This document shows, one piece after another, positions 10,831-19,949 of a DNA stretch of 57,324 bases. The position numbers and the translations under genes are program-made. The notes below the pieces were generated by a model. It worked only from the letters and a program-made list of their open reading frames with translations. It was not told the origin of the DNA and did not search any database. Each line of letters opens with the position of its first letter. Positions within the stretch are counted from its first letter, which is position 1. The DNA is from Xanthobacteraceae bacterium (GTDB lineage Bacteria; Pseudomonadota; Alphaproteobacteria; Rhizobiales; Xanthobacteraceae): contig JASHOR010000090.1 in the NCBI GenBank assembly GCA_030041005.1, positions 1-57,324 on the forward strand, read 5' to 3'.

Positions 10831-10952
10831 GCGGCCTGGAGGCAGCGAATGTCAAATCCGCTCCGCTGGGTCTTGCGGCAGGCGAGACCCTATCAGAGCA
10901 CGATATCAGCGGCGACCGCAGGGCCGCGCGACTCTGTGCGGGAGATGGCCGA

Positions 10953-11486
10953 CTACTCCGAGCGGTGCGCGCGGCTTGCCTCGAACAGGAACCAGGTGCG
11001 CCGCTCGGCCTCGTCGATCCAGCTCTCCAGAAGGCTGGTCGTGGCGACGTCCTCGTTCTTGTCCGCAATCTCGTGCGTCACCCGCATCGAGGTGACCAAT
11101 GCTTTGTTGTCGTTCATCAACTCTCGCAGCATGTCGAGCGGCGCGACGAAATCCTCGTCGTTGTCCTCAAGGGTTTGCAGCCGCGCGATATTTCCGATCG
11201 ACCTGAGCGTCACCCCGCCGATCTTGCGAATGCGCTCGGCGATGTCGTCGGTGATCGCAAAGATCTGCTCGGATTGTTCGTCGAGCAACAGGTGGTAATC
11301 GCGAAAATGCGGACCGCTGACATGCCAATGGAAGTTCTTGGTCTTCAGGTAGAGCGCGAAGACGTCTGCCAGCACGACGTTGAGCTTGGCGGAAATTTCC
11401 GCTACGGCCGTGGCGGACAGGTCAGTCGGGGTGTCGAGAGAGGACGCTACCTTGTGGCGCGTATCGATGGCTCGGACTTTGTTCAC
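10953..11486 (-). CDS. dps: Dps-family DNA-binding ferritin
   Basis: Dps forms a 12-subunit shell that oxidises and stores iron using hydrogen peroxide and shields DNA in stress or starvation. All five inter-subunit ferroxidase ligands are present with canonical spacing: the H of HWHVSG, H 12 residues later, D 4 later (LLLDEQ), then D and E in TDDIAERI. The start is a GTG (no ATG fits) with an AGGT-like site upstream. 177 residues, normal. The N-terminal extension has several Lys/Arg residues that may contact DNA. It is a single gene, divergent from the methyltransferase at 11617. Confidence 0.93.
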   Translation of the reverse strand: MNKVRAIDTRHKVASSLDTPTDLSATAVAEISAKLNVVLADVFALYLKTKNFHWHVSGPHFRDYHLLLDEQSEQIFAITDDIAERIRKIGGVTLRSIGNIARLQTLEDNDEDFVAPLDMLRELMNDNKALVTSMRVTHEIADKNEDVATTSLLESWIDEAERRTWFLFEASRAHRSE

Positions 11487-11616
11487 GGCGAAACCTCGCG
11501 AAGTGTGATGGAAGGCCGAATCAAGAAGGCCTTACCCAGGCACGACAGCCAGGGCGGTTCGGAACCCAACGCCGCCGCGACAACCCTTGTTCCATGATCC
11601 ACAGGAGGGAGCGGCC

Positions 11617-12276
11617 GTGCCCGTTTCGGCCTACGTCCAGTCAGTCGCCTTCTTCGCCGTGGCAACGGCGGCGCTGTTCGTCTCCGCCGGAACCATCGCG
11701 ATCGCCACCTACTGGGTCTATCTCGCCGCCCTGGCCGGCATCCTCGTCGCCGCGCTCCTGTTCCTTGACCCGGATCTGGTGCGCGAACGCATGCGTCCGG
11801 GCGGCAAAAAGCGACCATTGGCCTTGCAGCTTGTCTCCGTCGTCCTGATCACGCACTGGATCATTGCCGGCCTCGACCATGGCCGCCTGCACTGGAGCGA
11901 CAGCATTCCGGCCTGGCTGCAATGGCTGGCCCTGATAGCCATCGCGGCGGCCTACGCCTTTTGCCTGTGGGCAATGCGCGTCAACCGCTTCTTCTCGTCG
12001 GTGATCCGCATTCAGTCGGACCGCGGCCAGGTGGTCATTACCACCGGTCCGTATGCCATCGTCCGCCATCCCGGATATCTTGCCGGCATCGTCGTGATGG
12101 TGGCGAGCGGTCTCGCTCTCGATTCCTGGATCGCCACTGGCCTGCTCATGGTTTGCACGCTGCCGTTTCTCCTGCGGCGGGTCGTGATCGAGGATCGACT
12201 CTTGCCCGCCGAGCTGCCGGGCTATGCCGATTACGCCACGCGGGTGCGCTGGCGGCTTGTGCCGGGATTTTGGTGA
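11617..12276 (+). CDS. isoprenylcysteine methyltransferase-like membrane methyltransferase
   Basis: This is an integral membrane protein of the isoprenylcysteine carboxyl methyltransferase / phospholipid methyltransferase superfamily. About five hydrophobic helices are visible. The SAM-binding signature near the C-terminus reads TTGPYAIVRHPGYLAGI, followed by a conserved glutamate region (IEDRLL) and PGYADYATRVRWRLVPG. The substrate is unknown; bacterial members act on diverse lipids or small molecules. The GTG at 11617 was chosen because a strong AGGAGGG lies 8 bases upstream; a TTG at 11587 is the longer alternative. 219 residues. Confidence 0.85.
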   Translation: MPVSAYVQSVAFFAVATAALFVSAGTIAIATYWVYLAALAGILVAALLFLDPDLVRERMRPGGKKRPLALQLVSVVLITHWIIAGLDHGRLHWSDSIPAWLQWLALIAIAAAYAFCLWAMRVNRFFSSVIRIQSDRGQVVITTGPYAIVRHPGYLAGIVVMVASGLALDSWIATGLLMVCTLPFLLRRVVIEDRLLPAELPGYADYATRVRWRLVPGFW

Positions 12277-12469
12277 GGGCGCCGCACGGCGTGCGTGCCG
12301 TCTAAGCCGCTCGACTTTGGCACCGGCCTTGGTCGAGGCTCCTAGTAAGTCCCGACAATTCCGGAAGATTATTCCAGGCGCGAGTGCATTATTCTGGCGC
12401 CAGAACGCTAATTGTGACACCGGCGGCCAAACCGGCACTGCAATTTGGCATCGGCCGGGAAGCAGACAG

Positions 12470-13064
12470 TCAAAGGCTTAACAGGCTTCGCGCATCTACC
12501 GGCAGCCCATTCACCTGCGCCACGCTCAACTCCTCCGTCCAGCGGAACGCGGCTTTATGGTTGTGGGGAATGAAGGCACCTTGAATCGATCGGCGTGGGG
12601 TGTCAGTCCGTTTCGCGCCGGGTGCGTGCCACGTTGTGCCGTCGAATATGAGCATCGAACCCGCCGGGCCGCAGGCCTCCCACGCAAGGGCATCGGCTGA
12701 CGGCCGAGGTCCGTCCTGTGAGCCGGCTATGAACCGCCTGGCGGCGCCGTTCTCAACACGGAATTCGTCGACCATGAAGATGAAACCCGACCAGCGGATA
12801 GCCATCGGCTCCTGGCGCAACGTCCTGATGCAGCGGGTCGGCTGCGACGTTGCGGCGTCCAGCAGCGGTGGATGCAAATAAATACGATAGAACGGCTCCA
12901 ATGCGACTAGCCCGCCCCATCGTGTGCTGGTCCGGCCATGCTTGATCTTCCGCGTCCGGCGTGATCGCGAACGAGTGGTCGTAGCCTCTTGCGATCCTGG
13001 CGATCTCGTTGCAGGAGAACGGCCCCTCGGCGACCATGAACCCGCGCTGCCGCAGCGTGCTCAT
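12470..13064 (-). pseudogene. phytanoyl-CoA dioxygenase (PhyH) pseudogene, frameshifted
   Basis: Pieces of one Fe(II)/2-oxoglutarate dioxygenase lie in two frames. The N-terminal part starts at ATG 13064 (MSTLRQRGFMVAEGPFSC). It leaves frame at a C run at 12915-12918 (+ strand), after which EPFYRIYLHPPLLDAA is read in the second frame. The iron-binding segment PLHQDVAPGADGYPLVGF, with the HxD motif, is back in the first frame. The text then shifts again to IFMVDEFRVENGAARRF and runs to the distal histidine region TWHAPG...PRRSIQGAF. Compared with the family, roughly 25 residues appear lost between HPPLLDAA and PLHQD. Several frameshifts plus a deletion argue for real decay rather than one sequencing error. 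Confidence 0.8.
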
Positions 13065-13426
13065 CGGTTCCACTCTCGTCCTGTTGGACGTGCAACAGCG
13101 GGGGCGCGCGGTCAATCCTATGCAAGCTGCTGTTGGGCGATTGCAAAGATACGAGCGGCGCGAACGGCAAACGACTCCTTCAATTACCTATCCGGATGGC
13201 CACGATCTGGTGGCCCCGAGCTGGCCGACAGTGTCGTCCACGCGCATGGTCAGACGCTATCGCCGGTAGCAGTCTGATCCAGATGCCCATGAACGCCAGT
13301 GCCAAAATCCGAGTCTGCCCAGTGTCAAAATATAGCGCCCAGGACACGCGCCGTATTCCGCCAATCGAAGTCAATTACGGCTCGATTCGCATAAGACATA
13401 TTATGGAATATCCGACAAGGGCGAAT
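13065..13426. other. non-coding gap beside the PhyH pseudogene
   Basis: No convincing gene is present. An open frame at 13180-13374 (minus) has no recognisable motif. The segment 13370-13425 is AT-rich for this genome and contains the near-palindrome CATAAGACATATTATG. It looks like an old promoter or operator, perhaps of the decayed gene next to it; this is a guess. Confidence 0.3.
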
Positions 13427-14233
13427 TCATGCGATTCCCGCAGCATTGAACGACAGCCCGTCGAAGGCCGGTTCGATATGGGGAGGCAGCTTGGCGCGCA
13501 GGCTCTGGTAATCCAGGTCGGCATGCAGGTTGGTCAATATGGCGCGGCGCGGCTTGAGACGTTCGATCCAGGCCAGCGCATCGTCAACGGAGAAATGGCT
13601 CGGGTGCGGGCGCTCTCGCAGCGCGTCGACGATCCAGACATCGAGGTCGGTCAGCGCCGCGGCGCTGTCGTCGGGCATGCCGCTGAGGTCGCACGAGTAG
13701 CCGACATTGCCGAAGCGAAAGCCGTAGGAGACGATATCGCCGTGGATCTGCAGGACCGGCAGCGCCACGATCGTGCCGCCCTGCCCGGCGATCGTAAGCG
13801 GTTGACCGGCGGCGAGCCGGTGCTCGCGCGCGATCGGCGGATACTCGCTGCCAGGCGGCGATTTGAAGCAATAGCCGAATCGGGCGCGCAGCGTTTCGCC
13901 GGTCAGCTCATCGACGTAGATGTCGATCAACTGCCGCTGCTTGATGAAGAACGCGCGCAAATCGTCGATGCCGTGCGTGTGGTCCGCATGCTCATGGGTA
14001 TAGAGGACCCCATCGAGGCGATCGGCGTCCGCATCCAAAAGCTGCTCGCGCAGGTCGGGCGGGGTGTCGACGAGGACACGGGTAACGCCGACGCCATTGT
14101 GCCTCTCGACCAGGAGTGACGTTCGCCGCCGGCGGTTTCTCGACTCATTCGGATCGCAATTGCCCCAGCCGAGTGCCGGGCGGGGCACGCCACCCGAAGA
14201 TCCGCAGCCCAAAATGGTGAATTTCAGCGTCAT
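13427..14233 (-). CDS. PhnP-like MBL-fold metallo-hydrolase
   Basis: A metallo-beta-lactamase-fold phosphodiesterase of the PhnP / RNase Z-like group. The opening LKFTILGCGSSGGVPRP and a motif HEHADHTHGIDDLR (HxHxDH metal ligands) are diagnostic. Further ligands lie near residues HGDIVSYGFRF and SHFSVDDA. PhnP acts on cyclic ribose phosphates in phosphonate breakdown, but no phn genes are here, and in Rhizobiales this member regularly follows tatD. The ATG at 14233 overlaps the tatD stop (ATGA, 4 bases). 268 residues. Exact substrate unknown. Confidence 0.9.
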   Translation of the reverse strand: MTLKFTILGCGSSGGVPRPALGWGNCDPNESRNRRRRTSLLVERHNGVGVTRVLVDTPPDLREQLLDADADRLDGVLYTHEHADHTHGIDDLRAFFIKQRQLIDIYVDELTGETLRARFGYCFKSPPGSEYPPIAREHRLAAGQPLTIAGQGGTIVALPVLQIHGDIVSYGFRFGNVGYSCDLSGMPDDSAAALTDLDVWIVDALRERPHPSHFSVDDALAWIERLKPRRAILTNLHADLDYQSLRAKLPPHIEPAFDGLSFNAAGIA

Positions 14234-15024
14234 GCCGCCGCCGCGGCCGGGCGTGGCACTTTGGCAAACAGGCGAAAGAAATTCTCCGTCGTTTGCCGTG
14301 CGATTTCCGCGAAGGATACGCCGCGCGCCTCGGCCAGGACATTCGCGGTCTCGACGACGAAAGCCGGTTCGTTGCGCTTGCCGCGATGACGACCCGGGGC
14401 GAGATACGGCGCATCGGTTTCGACCAGGATGCGGTCGGCCGGCAGCGCGGCCGCGATCTCGCGCAACGCGTTCGAGTTCTTGAACGTCAGAATGCCGGTG
14501 AATGAGATGAAATGGCCGAGTGCGATGGCGCGGCGCGCGAGATCGGGACCGCCGGTAAAGCAATGCAGCACGGCCGGGAAGGCTCCCCTCCCCGTCTCTT
14601 CCTCGAGAATACGGGCGGTGTCGTCGTCGGCTTGGCGCGAGTGGATGACAAGCGGCAGGCCAGTCTGGCGCGCCGCGGCGATATGGGTGCGAAAGCCACG
14701 CTCCTGCGCCTCGCGCGGAGAATTGTCGTAGTGATAGTCGAGGCCGGCTTCGCCGAGCGCCACGATCTTCGGATGGCTCGCTCGCGCGACGAGATCGGCC
14801 GCGGTCAGATCAAGCTCCTCATGGGCGTAATGCGGGTGCGTGCCGACCGAGCAATAGACATCGGGAAAGCGCTCGACGATGGCCAGCAACTCGCTTTGGC
14901 GGCGCACGCGCGTGGAGATCGTCACCATGCGTCCGATGCCGGCCGCCCGGGCGCGCCCGACGACGGCGTCAAGCTCGGCGGCAAAATCGGGAAAGTCGAG
15001 ATGGCAATGGCTGTCGATCAGCAT
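14230..15024 (-). CDS. tatD: TatD-family metal-dependent DNase
   Basis: TatD-type TIM-barrel hydrolase, a metal-dependent 3'-5' exonuclease class linked to DNA repair and DNA turnover. The metal-binding N-terminus reads IDSHCHLDFPDF. Conserved TatD signatures follow: VGTHPHYA, ALGEAGLDYHYD, LPLVIHSRQADDD, HCFTGG and ETDAPYLAP. The ATG at 15024 was chosen over upstream in-frame codons because the family starts at MLIDSHCHLD. It lies 17 bases after metG and overlaps the next gene by 4 bases. 264 residues, full length. Confidence 0.93.
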   Translation of the reverse strand: MLIDSHCHLDFPDFAAELDAVVGRARAAGIGRMVTISTRVRRQSELLAIVERFPDVYCSVGTHPHYAHEELDLTAADLVARASHPKIVALGEAGLDYHYDNSPREAQERGFRTHIAAARQTGLPLVIHSRQADDDTARILEEETGRGAFPAVLHCFTGGPDLARRAIALGHFISFTGILTFKNSNALREIAAALPADRILVETDAPYLAPGRHRGKRNEPAFVVETANVLAEARGVSFAEIARQTTENFFRLFAKVPRPAAAAA

Positions 15025-15041
15025 CGTCTCTTCTTGTCGCG

Positions 15042-16601
15042 TTATTGCGGCGCGCGGACTTCGGGCTCGACGTAGCGGGGAAATACCGGCGCCGGGGCGG
15101 GCAATTTGGCGCCGGCGGCTATGCGGTGCGCGCCGCCGAGGAAGGAAAATGCGCGTTCGGTCGCCGGCACCGCAAGCAGATCGAGCAATGTGTTCGCCGA
15201 TTCCGGTATGAACGGGAGCGCCAGAACAGCGACTTGCCGCAACACTTCTGCGGTCACGTAAAGGATCGTGCCCTGCCGCTGCGGATCGGTTTTGGCCAGC
15301 GCCCACGGTGCTTCCCCGGCGAAGTAGCGATTGGCCTCCGCCACTACGGTCCAAATGGCGTTGAGCACGGTGTGCAATTGCTGTGTCGCCATGGCCTCGC
15401 GCGCCTTGCCAATCATGCCGTCGCAGGCACTCAAGATCGCCTGATCCGCGGCGCCAAGCCCGGCCGGCTTCGGCAGCACGCCAGCGAAATTGCGCGCCAC
15501 CATGGCGAGCGAGCGCTGCGCCAGATTACCGAGGTCGTTGGCGAGATCGGCGTTGATGCGATTGACGATCGCTTCGTGGCTGTAATTGCCGTCCTGCCCG
15601 AACGGCACTTCGCGCAGCACGAAATAGCGGAATTGATCGACCCCATAGGCATCGGCGAGCGCGAACGGATCGATCACGTTGCCGACCGACTTCGACATCT
15701 TCTCTCCGCGATTGAACAGGAAACCGTGGGAGAAAATGCGCCGCGGCACATCGAGCCCGGCGGACATCAGAAAGGCCGGCCAGTACACCGCGTGAAAACG
15801 CACGATGTCCTTGCCGATGACATGGAGTTCAGCCGGCCAGAACTTTCGAAATTTCTCATTTTCCGTATCGGGATAGCCGACAGCAGTAATGTAGTTTGTC
15901 AATGCGTCAACCCACACGTACATGACGTGTTTGGGGTTGCCGGGCACCGGCACGCCCCAGTCGAAGGTCGTGCGTGAAATCGAAAGATCCTGCAGACCGC
16001 CGCGGACGAAGCTGGCGACCTCATTCATGCGTTCCTTCGGCAGCACGAAATCCGGATGGCGGGCATAGAGCTCAAGAAGCTTGTCCGCGTATTTGGACAG
16101 CCTGAAAAAGTAGCTTTCCTCCTCGACCCATTCGACCGGAGTGCCCTGGGGACCGAGGCGCTGGCTGTTCTCGTCGAGTCGGGTCTCGCTCTCGTCGTAA
16201 TAGGCTTCGTCGCGCACCGAATACCAGCCGGCGTACTTATCGATGTAGATGTCGCCAGCCGCCTGCATGCGCGACCAGATCGCCTCGGACGAGCGATAAT
16301 GCCGCGCTTCGGTGGTGCGGATGTAATCGTCATTCGAGCAGTTGAGCTTTTTGACCATGGCCTGAAAGCGCGGCACGTTGCGCTCCACCAGCTCGCGCGG
16401 CGTCAGCTTCTCCCTGGCGGCGGTCTGCAGCATCTTGATGCCGTGTTCGTCGGTGCCGGTGAGAAAGAACACGTCGTAGCCATCGAGGCGCGCAAAGCGC
16501 GCGATGGCGTCAGTGGCGATCACCTCGTAGGCGTGGCCGATATGCGGCGGACCGTTCGGATAGGCGATGGCGGTCGTCAGGTAATAAGGCTTTCCAGGCA
16601 T
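15042..16601 (-). CDS. metG: methionyl-tRNA synthetase
   Basis: Class I aminoacyl-tRNA synthetase that charges tRNA-Met. The HIGH signature is PPHIGHAYE (residues 18-26) and KMSKS is exact ([12 protein letters not shown], about residue 301). The connective-peptide region has none of the zinc-knuckle cysteines seen in the E. coli enzyme, so this is the zinc-free form. It also lacks the C-terminal tRNA-binding dimerisation domain. Both features fit the short 519-residue form usual in alphaproteobacteria. It sits 12 bases downstream of holB in a continuous minus-strand operon. Confidence 0.97.
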   Translation of the reverse strand: MPGKPYYLTTAIAYPNGPPHIGHAYEVIATDAIARFARLDGYDVFFLTGTDEHGIKMLQTAAREKLTPRELVERNVPRFQAMVKKLNCSNDDYIRTTEARHYRSSEAIWSRMQAAGDIYIDKYAGWYSVRDEAYYDESETRLDENSQRLGPQGTPVEWVEEESYFFRLSKYADKLLELYARHPDFVLPKERMNEVASFVRGGLQDLSISRTTFDWGVPVPGNPKHVMYVWVDALTNYITAVGYPDTENEKFRKFWPAELHVIGKDIVRFHAVYWPAFLMSAGLDVPRRIFSHGFLFNRGEKMSKSVGNVIDPFALADAYGVDQFRYFVLREVPFGQDGNYSHEAIVNRINADLANDLGNLAQRSLAMVARNFAGVLPKPAGLGAADQAILSACDGMIGKAREAMATQQLHTVLNAIWTVVAEANRYFAGEAPWALAKTDPQRQGTILYVTAEVLRQVAVLALPFIPESANTLLDLLAVPATERAFSFLGGAHRIAAGAKLPAPAPVFPRYVEPEVRAPQ

Positions 16602-16613
16602 CTGCCGTAGGTA

Positions 16614-17678
16614 TCAACCGCGCGTGGCCTCGGCAAGCAAGCCGAAAACGTTAAAGACAAAGGGTTTTCGCTCCAAATTGTAGGTTTCGGCCTCGCGGGC
16701 CGCCGCATTGACGCGCTCCCAGGCCTCGGCGAGGCGCACCAGACGGCCGAGTTTGTCATTCCCGGCACCGTCGTGTTGCCGGGAATCCACACCCTCCAGC
16801 CGTTGCGACAGCCAGGCATTGACCGCGTCGACAAAGGCAGCAAGCGGCGCCACGTCGGTGCCGGCAAGCGCATCGCCGAGCGCGTGCAGCGCGTTGGCGT
16901 CGAGCGCCGGCAGACGATCGAGCAGATCGAGCGCTTGCTGGCGCAAGGCCAGAGTATCCTCATCGAGCAACGCCAAGGCGCGGGCGACGCTGCCTCCCGC
17001 GGCTGCGGCCGCTGCCGCAAGCGCGGGATCGTCCGTGGCCATACTGGCTGCGACGGCGGCTGCGGCGACCACGTCGGCCTCCGCCAGCGGACGCATCGCG
17101 ACCATGCGGCACCGCGAGCGCAGCGTTGCCGGCACGCGCGCGGCCGAATGGGCGATCAGCAGCAGGAGCGCGCGCTGCGGCGGCTCCTCCAGCACTTTGA
17201 GAAGGGCGTTGGCGCTTGACCGATTGAGCTCATCGACCGCGTCGACAATTGCGATGCGCCAGCCACCCTCGCCGGCCGTCGAGCCGAAGAACGACACTGT
17301 TTGGCGCACATCGTCGACGGCAATCTGCTGACGCAATACGCCTTTCTCATTGAAGGCCCGTTCGAGAACCAGCAAGTCGCCCTGAGCCTGCACGGCGATG
17401 CGGCGCGCTACCGGGTGATCTGCTTCGACGGCAAGCGACGTCGCAGCCGTGACCTCGGGCGATGCCGGATCAGGATGGGCGAGCACGAAGCGCGCCATCC
17501 GGTAGGCCAGCGTTGCTTTACCGATGCCCTTGGGACCGACGAACAGGAAGGCATGGGGTACACGGTTGCCGCGATAGGCCTCGAGCAGCGTCGTCTCGGC
17601 CGCCGCGTGCCCGAACAGCACACCGGTTGCCCGCGGATGCGGCGCTGCCTCGCCCGGCTCGTTCGCTGTTGCGCTCAT
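16614..17678 (-). CDS. holB: DNA polymerase III subunit delta'
   Basis: The delta' subunit is part of the AAA+ clamp loader that puts the beta clamp on primed DNA. The N-terminal domain shows GVLFGH...HAFLFVGPKGIGKATLAYRMARF with a P-loop-like GPKGIGK. It also has ALLKVLEEPP and the RSRCR (SRC) motif expected in clamp-loader subunits. The C-terminus contains an Ala-rich collar-like region. The ATG at 17678 lies 4 bases after the tmk stop; a TTG at 17693 would overlap tmk. 354 residues. tmk-holB-metG-tatD order is conserved in alphaproteobacteria. Confidence 0.94.
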   Translation of the reverse strand: MSATANEPGEAAPHPRATGVLFGHAAAETTLLEAYRGNRVPHAFLFVGPKGIGKATLAYRMARFVLAHPDPASPEVTAATSLAVEADHPVARRIAVQAQGDLLVLERAFNEKGVLRQQIAVDDVRQTVSFFGSTAGEGGWRIAIVDAVDELNRSSANALLKVLEEPPQRALLLLIAHSAARVPATLRSRCRMVAMRPLAEADVVAAAAVAASMATDDPALAAAAAAAGGSVARALALLDEDTLALRQQALDLLDRLPALDANALHALGDALAGTDVAPLAAFVDAVNAWLSQRLEGVDSRQHDGAGNDKLGRLVRLAEAWERVNAAAREAETYNLERKPFVFNVFGLLAEATRG

Positions 17679-17682
17679 GCGG

Positions 17683-18417
17683 CTACGAGACAAGATCCTC
17701 GGCAGTCAGCGGCGCCATTCCCGGATCGAACCGCGAATTCACCACGCGCCATATTTGCTTGGCGACCTCCTCCTTGCTCGTACCGGCATCGATAACGACG
17801 CAGCGGTGCGGCTCGCGGGCGGCCAAGGCCAGATAGGCTTGGCGGAGTTTTTGATGAAACTCCAAATCCTCCGCCTCGAAGCGATCAGGCGCCGCGCCAC
17901 CGCGACGCCGTGTCCGGCGCTCAAAGGCGGCTTCGACCGGCAGATCCAGAACGAGCGTGAGATCGGGCGACAGATCGCCAATGGAGACCCGCTCCAGCCC
18001 GTTGATGAGACGCTGATCGACCTGGCCGAGCACCCCCTGGTAGACCCGCGTGGAATCGGCAAACCGGTCGCACACCACCCATTTGCCGCTGTCGAGCGCA
18101 GGCTTGATCGTGCAGCGGACATGATCCTCGCGCGCGGCCGCAAACAACATCGCTTCCGCATCCGGACCGAGCGGCTTCGCCGCCCCCGAGAGGAGAACGT
18201 GGCGGATGATTTCTGCGCCGGGCGAGCCGCCGGGCTCGCGGGTGACCAGCACCGCGATGCCGTGGGCCTCAAGGCGCAGCGCGAGCATCGCGACCTGGGT
18301 CGACTTGCCGGTGCCCTCGCCGCCCTCGAACGTGATGAACTTACCTGGTGATCGCTCGGAACGCGCGGGGGGGCCGTCCGGCCCCTCGGATGCGCGTTTC
18401 TTGGATTGCAGAGCCAT
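17683..18417 (-). CDS. tmk: thymidylate kinase
   Basis: Phosphorylates dTMP to dTDP for DNA synthesis. Walker A is FEGGEGTGKST, the DRF-type motif is VVCDRFADST, and TREPGG binds substrate. The lid region has RRRGGAAPDRFE. The ATG at 18417 was chosen over a TTG at 18438. An N-terminal tail of about 25 charged residues precedes the conserved KFITFEGGEG and is longer than in E. coli. 244 residues. It is second in the dacC-tmk-holB-metG run; about 120 bases separate it from dacC. Confidence 0.95.
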   Translation of the reverse strand: MALQSKKRASEGPDGPPARSERSPGKFITFEGGEGTGKSTQVAMLALRLEAHGIAVLVTREPGGSPGAEIIRHVLLSGAAKPLGPDAEAMLFAAAREDHVRCTIKPALDSGKWVVCDRFADSTRVYQGVLGQVDQRLINGLERVSIGDLSPDLTLVLDLPVEAAFERRTRRRGGAAPDRFEAEDLEFHQKLRQAYLALAAREPHRCVVIDAGTSKEEVAKQIWRVVNSRFDPGMAPLTAEDLVS

Positions 18418-18540
18418 GCGATCGGACCATGCCGTCAATCGTTTACGTCAACATATGCACGCATTGTGCAAACTTAAGGCACGTTCCGTCCAATGCCCTC
18501 GCCTCTCGGCCTGATCCAAGGTTCGCCGCCCGGGGCACCC

Positions 18541-19794
18541 TCAAAGCCTACTGATCCCCGCCCTGAACAAGCCGATGATCAGCTCGCTTGCACCGTCGAC
18601 CGCACGTTGTGACATCGTTCCTCGACCAACATCCTTGGCCGCCTTCAGCGGCACTTCAAGCGCGAGATCATCCCCGCGCCAGACTTTAAGCGTGCCGATG
18701 GGCTGTCCCTTGCTGATCGGCGCCGGTACCGGCCCGATATAGTCGATCCGCCCGGTGAGCTGCTCGTCGCCGTCGCGCGGAACCATCACGCGAATGACGC
18801 CAGGGCCGACAAGGGGCACGTAGCTCCGATCGCCGCCGAACACCTTGGCGGAGCCGATGGTTTGGCCCGCCGCGAACAGAACGCGCGATTGGAACTCGCG
18901 AAACCCCCATTCCAACATCTTGCGCGCTTCCTCAGCGCGTTCCTTTTCTGATTTGGCGCCGGCGAGGACCACGATCAGGCGCACACCGTCCTCGACCGCC
19001 GATCCCGCCAAACCGTAGCCGGCTTCGGCAGTCTCGCCGGTCTTCAGTCCGTCGGCGCCGATACCCATGCCCAAAAGCGGATTGCGGTTCTCCTGGTGAA
19101 TCTTGTTCCAAGTGAAGTCGCGCTGCGCGAAATCGGGGTAGAATTGCGGATAGGTCTGAATGATGTGGCGAGACAATTCGGCGATGTCGTGTACCGTGAC
19201 GCGCAGATCCGGATCAGGGTAGCCGGTCGAGTTGGTGAAAGTGGAATTTCGCAGGCCGATCGAGCGGGCGCGCTCAGTCAGCAATTTGCCGAATGCGGCA
19301 TCGCTGCCCGCGAGCTTCTCGGCGACGGCGATGCACGCATCGTTGGCCGAGTCGACGATGATGCCTTGGATGAGATCGCTCAGACTGACCTGGCTGTGGA
19401 TGGCGGCAAACATCGTGGAGCCATGCGAGGGCGCCCCACCCTTGCGCCACGCGTTTTCGCTGATCGTGAATTGATCGTCGGGCTTGAGATCGCCTTGCAC
19501 CATCTCGTTGAACACGTATTCGAGAGTCATGAGTTTGGCGAGGCTTGCCGGCTCCACCGGCTGATCCGCATTCTTCTCGAACAGGATACTGTCACTCTGC
19601 GGCTCCAGAAGGATCGCGTTGGGGACATTCGTGACAAAGGTATCCTGCTTTCCGCCGCTCAAGCTCGGCGCGGCGTGTGACGCGGCGGCGAGTGCAGTGA
19701 CAAACGCCACGGTCGCTGCCAGGAACGACACGCGGAAAGGCGCCGCGCGCCGTGTCCCGCCGCTCGAGCGGTATGCTGACCGCTGCTTACGCAC
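18541..19794 (-). CDS. dacC: D-alanyl-D-alanine carboxypeptidase (penicillin-binding protein)
   Basis: Low-molecular-weight PBP (class C, type 5) that trims the terminal D-Ala from peptidoglycan in the periplasm. The active-site motifs are all present: SLAK (Ser84-Lys87), SAND (149-152, SxN) and KTG (251-253). An N-terminal hydrophobic segment ending SHAAPSL is a signal peptide. The C-terminal PBP5_C domain (about residues 295-385) and a terminal helix GASELIIGLFRAGISRL look like the membrane anchor. The GTG at 19794 has a strong GGAGGAGGGG site just upstream; a TTG at 19818 is less likely. dacC versus dacA/dacF naming is by similarity only. Confidence 0.92.
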   Translation of the reverse strand: MRKQRSAYRSSGGTRRAAPFRVSFLAATVAFVTALAAASHAAPSLSGGKQDTFVTNVPNAILLEPQSDSILFEKNADQPVEPASLAKLMTLEYVFNEMVQGDLKPDDQFTISENAWRKGGAPSHGSTMFAAIHSQVSLSDLIQGIIVDSANDACIAVAEKLAGSDAAFGKLLTERARSIGLRNSTFTNSTGYPDPDLRVTVHDIAELSRHIIQTYPQFYPDFAQRDFTWNKIHQENRNPLLGMGIGADGLKTGETAEAGYGLAGSAVEDGVRLIVVLAGAKSEKERAEEARKMLEWGFREFQSRVLFAAGQTIGSAKVFGGDRSYVPLVGPGVIRVMVPRDGDEQLTGRIDYIGPVPAPISKGQPIGTLKVWRGDDLALEVPLKAAKDVGRGTMSQRAVDGASELIIGLFRAGISRL

Positions 19795-19949
19795 ACTCCC
19801 CTCCTCCGCACGCCGCAACGGGTTGGGTCAGAGATTTCCGGTGTCAACATCCCGCCTGCGATCGGCGCGCGCAAGTCCCTCGCCTGCATGGGGCGCACGG
19901 GAACATGACACGATTATGGAAGCGGTTGCCGGCGCCGGGTAGACCAATA

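Noticed and set aside
13133-14119. 328-codon open frame on the + strand over the PhnP-like gene
   Set aside because: Antisense of an obvious metallo-hydrolase; no motif of its own.
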